NCBI GenBank assembly: GCA_016716135.1 | Contig: JADJWX010000026.1 | Coordinates: forward strand, 1-42,207 | Source: Lewinellaceae bacterium | GTDB lineage: Bacteria > Bacteroidota > Bacteroidia > Chitinophagales > Saprospiraceae | Direction of reading: 5' to 3' | Length of the DNA stretch: 42,207 bases | Part shown: positions 41,944-42,207 of the stretch, in pieces | Layout: each line of letters opens with the position of its first letter | How positions within the stretch are numbered: the stretch's first letter is position 1 | Made by a program: the position numbers and the translations under genes | Notes under the pieces: model-generated | The model's database searches: none | Told to the model about the DNA's origin: nothing | What the model saw: the letters and a program-made list of their open reading frames with translations, nothing else

Positions 41944-42207
41944 GACTTTGGTTGGCTAAATTCCAGGACCTCTTCCGAACTCAACCCGTACAACGGCGGT
42001 GTAGCCACACCGAGCTGGTTGAGGTGCAGGTAAATTTGTCCACGGTGATGAATTTCGTGTTCCGGCAGCAGGCGCAACCACTTCCAGCAGGTAATCGGAT
42101 ACCCGGCCGGGGTACGCACTTTGGTTTCGAGTTGTTCCGGTGTCAGTTGTTGAAACAGGGCTACTGACTCAGCGTGCATGGCATCAAAATATTCGAGCAC
42201 CGCCGTT
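41940..42207 (-). CDS. DinB-family protein, partial at the window edge
   Basis: The reading frame is open to the right edge; only the last 88 codons are seen, so the start lies outside. FDAMHAESVALFQQLTPEQLETKV and the C-terminal LLPEHEIHHRGQIYLHLNQLG carry the characteristic DinB helix with the HExxHRGQ histidines. The protein ends in QPKS, with its TGA overlapping the GNAT start codon. Function is unknown; DinB proteins often bind a metal with these histidines. The GVATPPLYG tail is usual for this subgroup. Confidence 0.85.
   Translation of the reverse strand, partial: TAVLEYFDAMHAESVALFQQLTPEQLETKVRTPAGYPITCWKWLRLLPEHEIHHRGQIYLHLNQLGVATPPLYGLSSEEVLEFSQPKS

Noticed and set aside
1..42207. 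tRNA, rRNA, CRISPR arrays, insertion sequences or phage genes
   Set aside because: None seen on either strand; no transposase, integrase or regularly spaced repeats could be supported.

Overview
The window looks like chromosome from a member of the Bacteroidota, most likely Saprospiria/Saprospiraceae. The reasons are the family content (CCG/4Fe-4S oxidoreductase pair followed by the small 'ABC transporter ATPase' protein, NdpA-type nucleoid protein, YqgE, TonB receptor under a TPP riboswitch, Gln-type dihydroorotase), the Bacteroidota-type promoters (TTG, about 20 nt, TAnnTTTG) and the lack of strong Shine-Dalgarno sites. It is mostly housekeeping and nutrient-uptake sequence. I see no tRNA, rRNA, CRISPR array, prophage or insertion sequence.

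Layout. 1-4.1 kb: the 3' part of an acyltransferase/GNAT lipid gene, a lipoprotein amidase and a frameshifted conserved hypothetical. 4.1-9 kb: a PyrR-like phosphoribosyltransferase, divergent from a membrane 4Fe-4S protein, a CCG protein and a small conserved protein, then a three-domain effector (EAD11-like, trypsin-like, TIR-like). 9-14 kb, minus strand: purE, purK, prmC, a histidine kinase, an M50-type membrane protease and an FKBP isomerase. 14-19 kb: M20 dipeptidase, dihydroorotase, a 485-base gap with two promoter-hairpin units on the plus strand, era and a conserved hypothetical. 19-24 kb: NadR-like kinase, TPP riboswitch, TonB-dependent receptor and a LysM protein. 24-29 kb: surE, a small membrane protein, an ABM-fold protein, ilvE, a possible Pol III psi-like protein, fabD and yqgE. 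29-36.5 kb: GH36 alpha-galactosidase, RsmB-type methyltransferase, DinB protein and sbcDC. 36.5-42.2 kb: P-type cation ATPase, glycosyltransferase, nucleoid-associated protein, GNAT and a partial DinB protein.

Two things stand out. First, the gene at 7405-8958 joins a short effector-associated helical domain, a serine protease with an apparently intact triad, and a TIR-like domain. This is the architecture of bacterial conflict or immune effectors, and it is the best candidate here for an undescribed system. Second, six loci carry seven clean single-step frameshifts (3406-4100, purE, purK, pyrC, the TonB receptor, and the P-type ATPase twice). Most fall in short homopolymers with perfectly coding sequence on both sides. 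I read this as residual indel error of a long-read assembly rather than gene decay. The frameshifted genes should therefore be treated as probably intact in the living organism.
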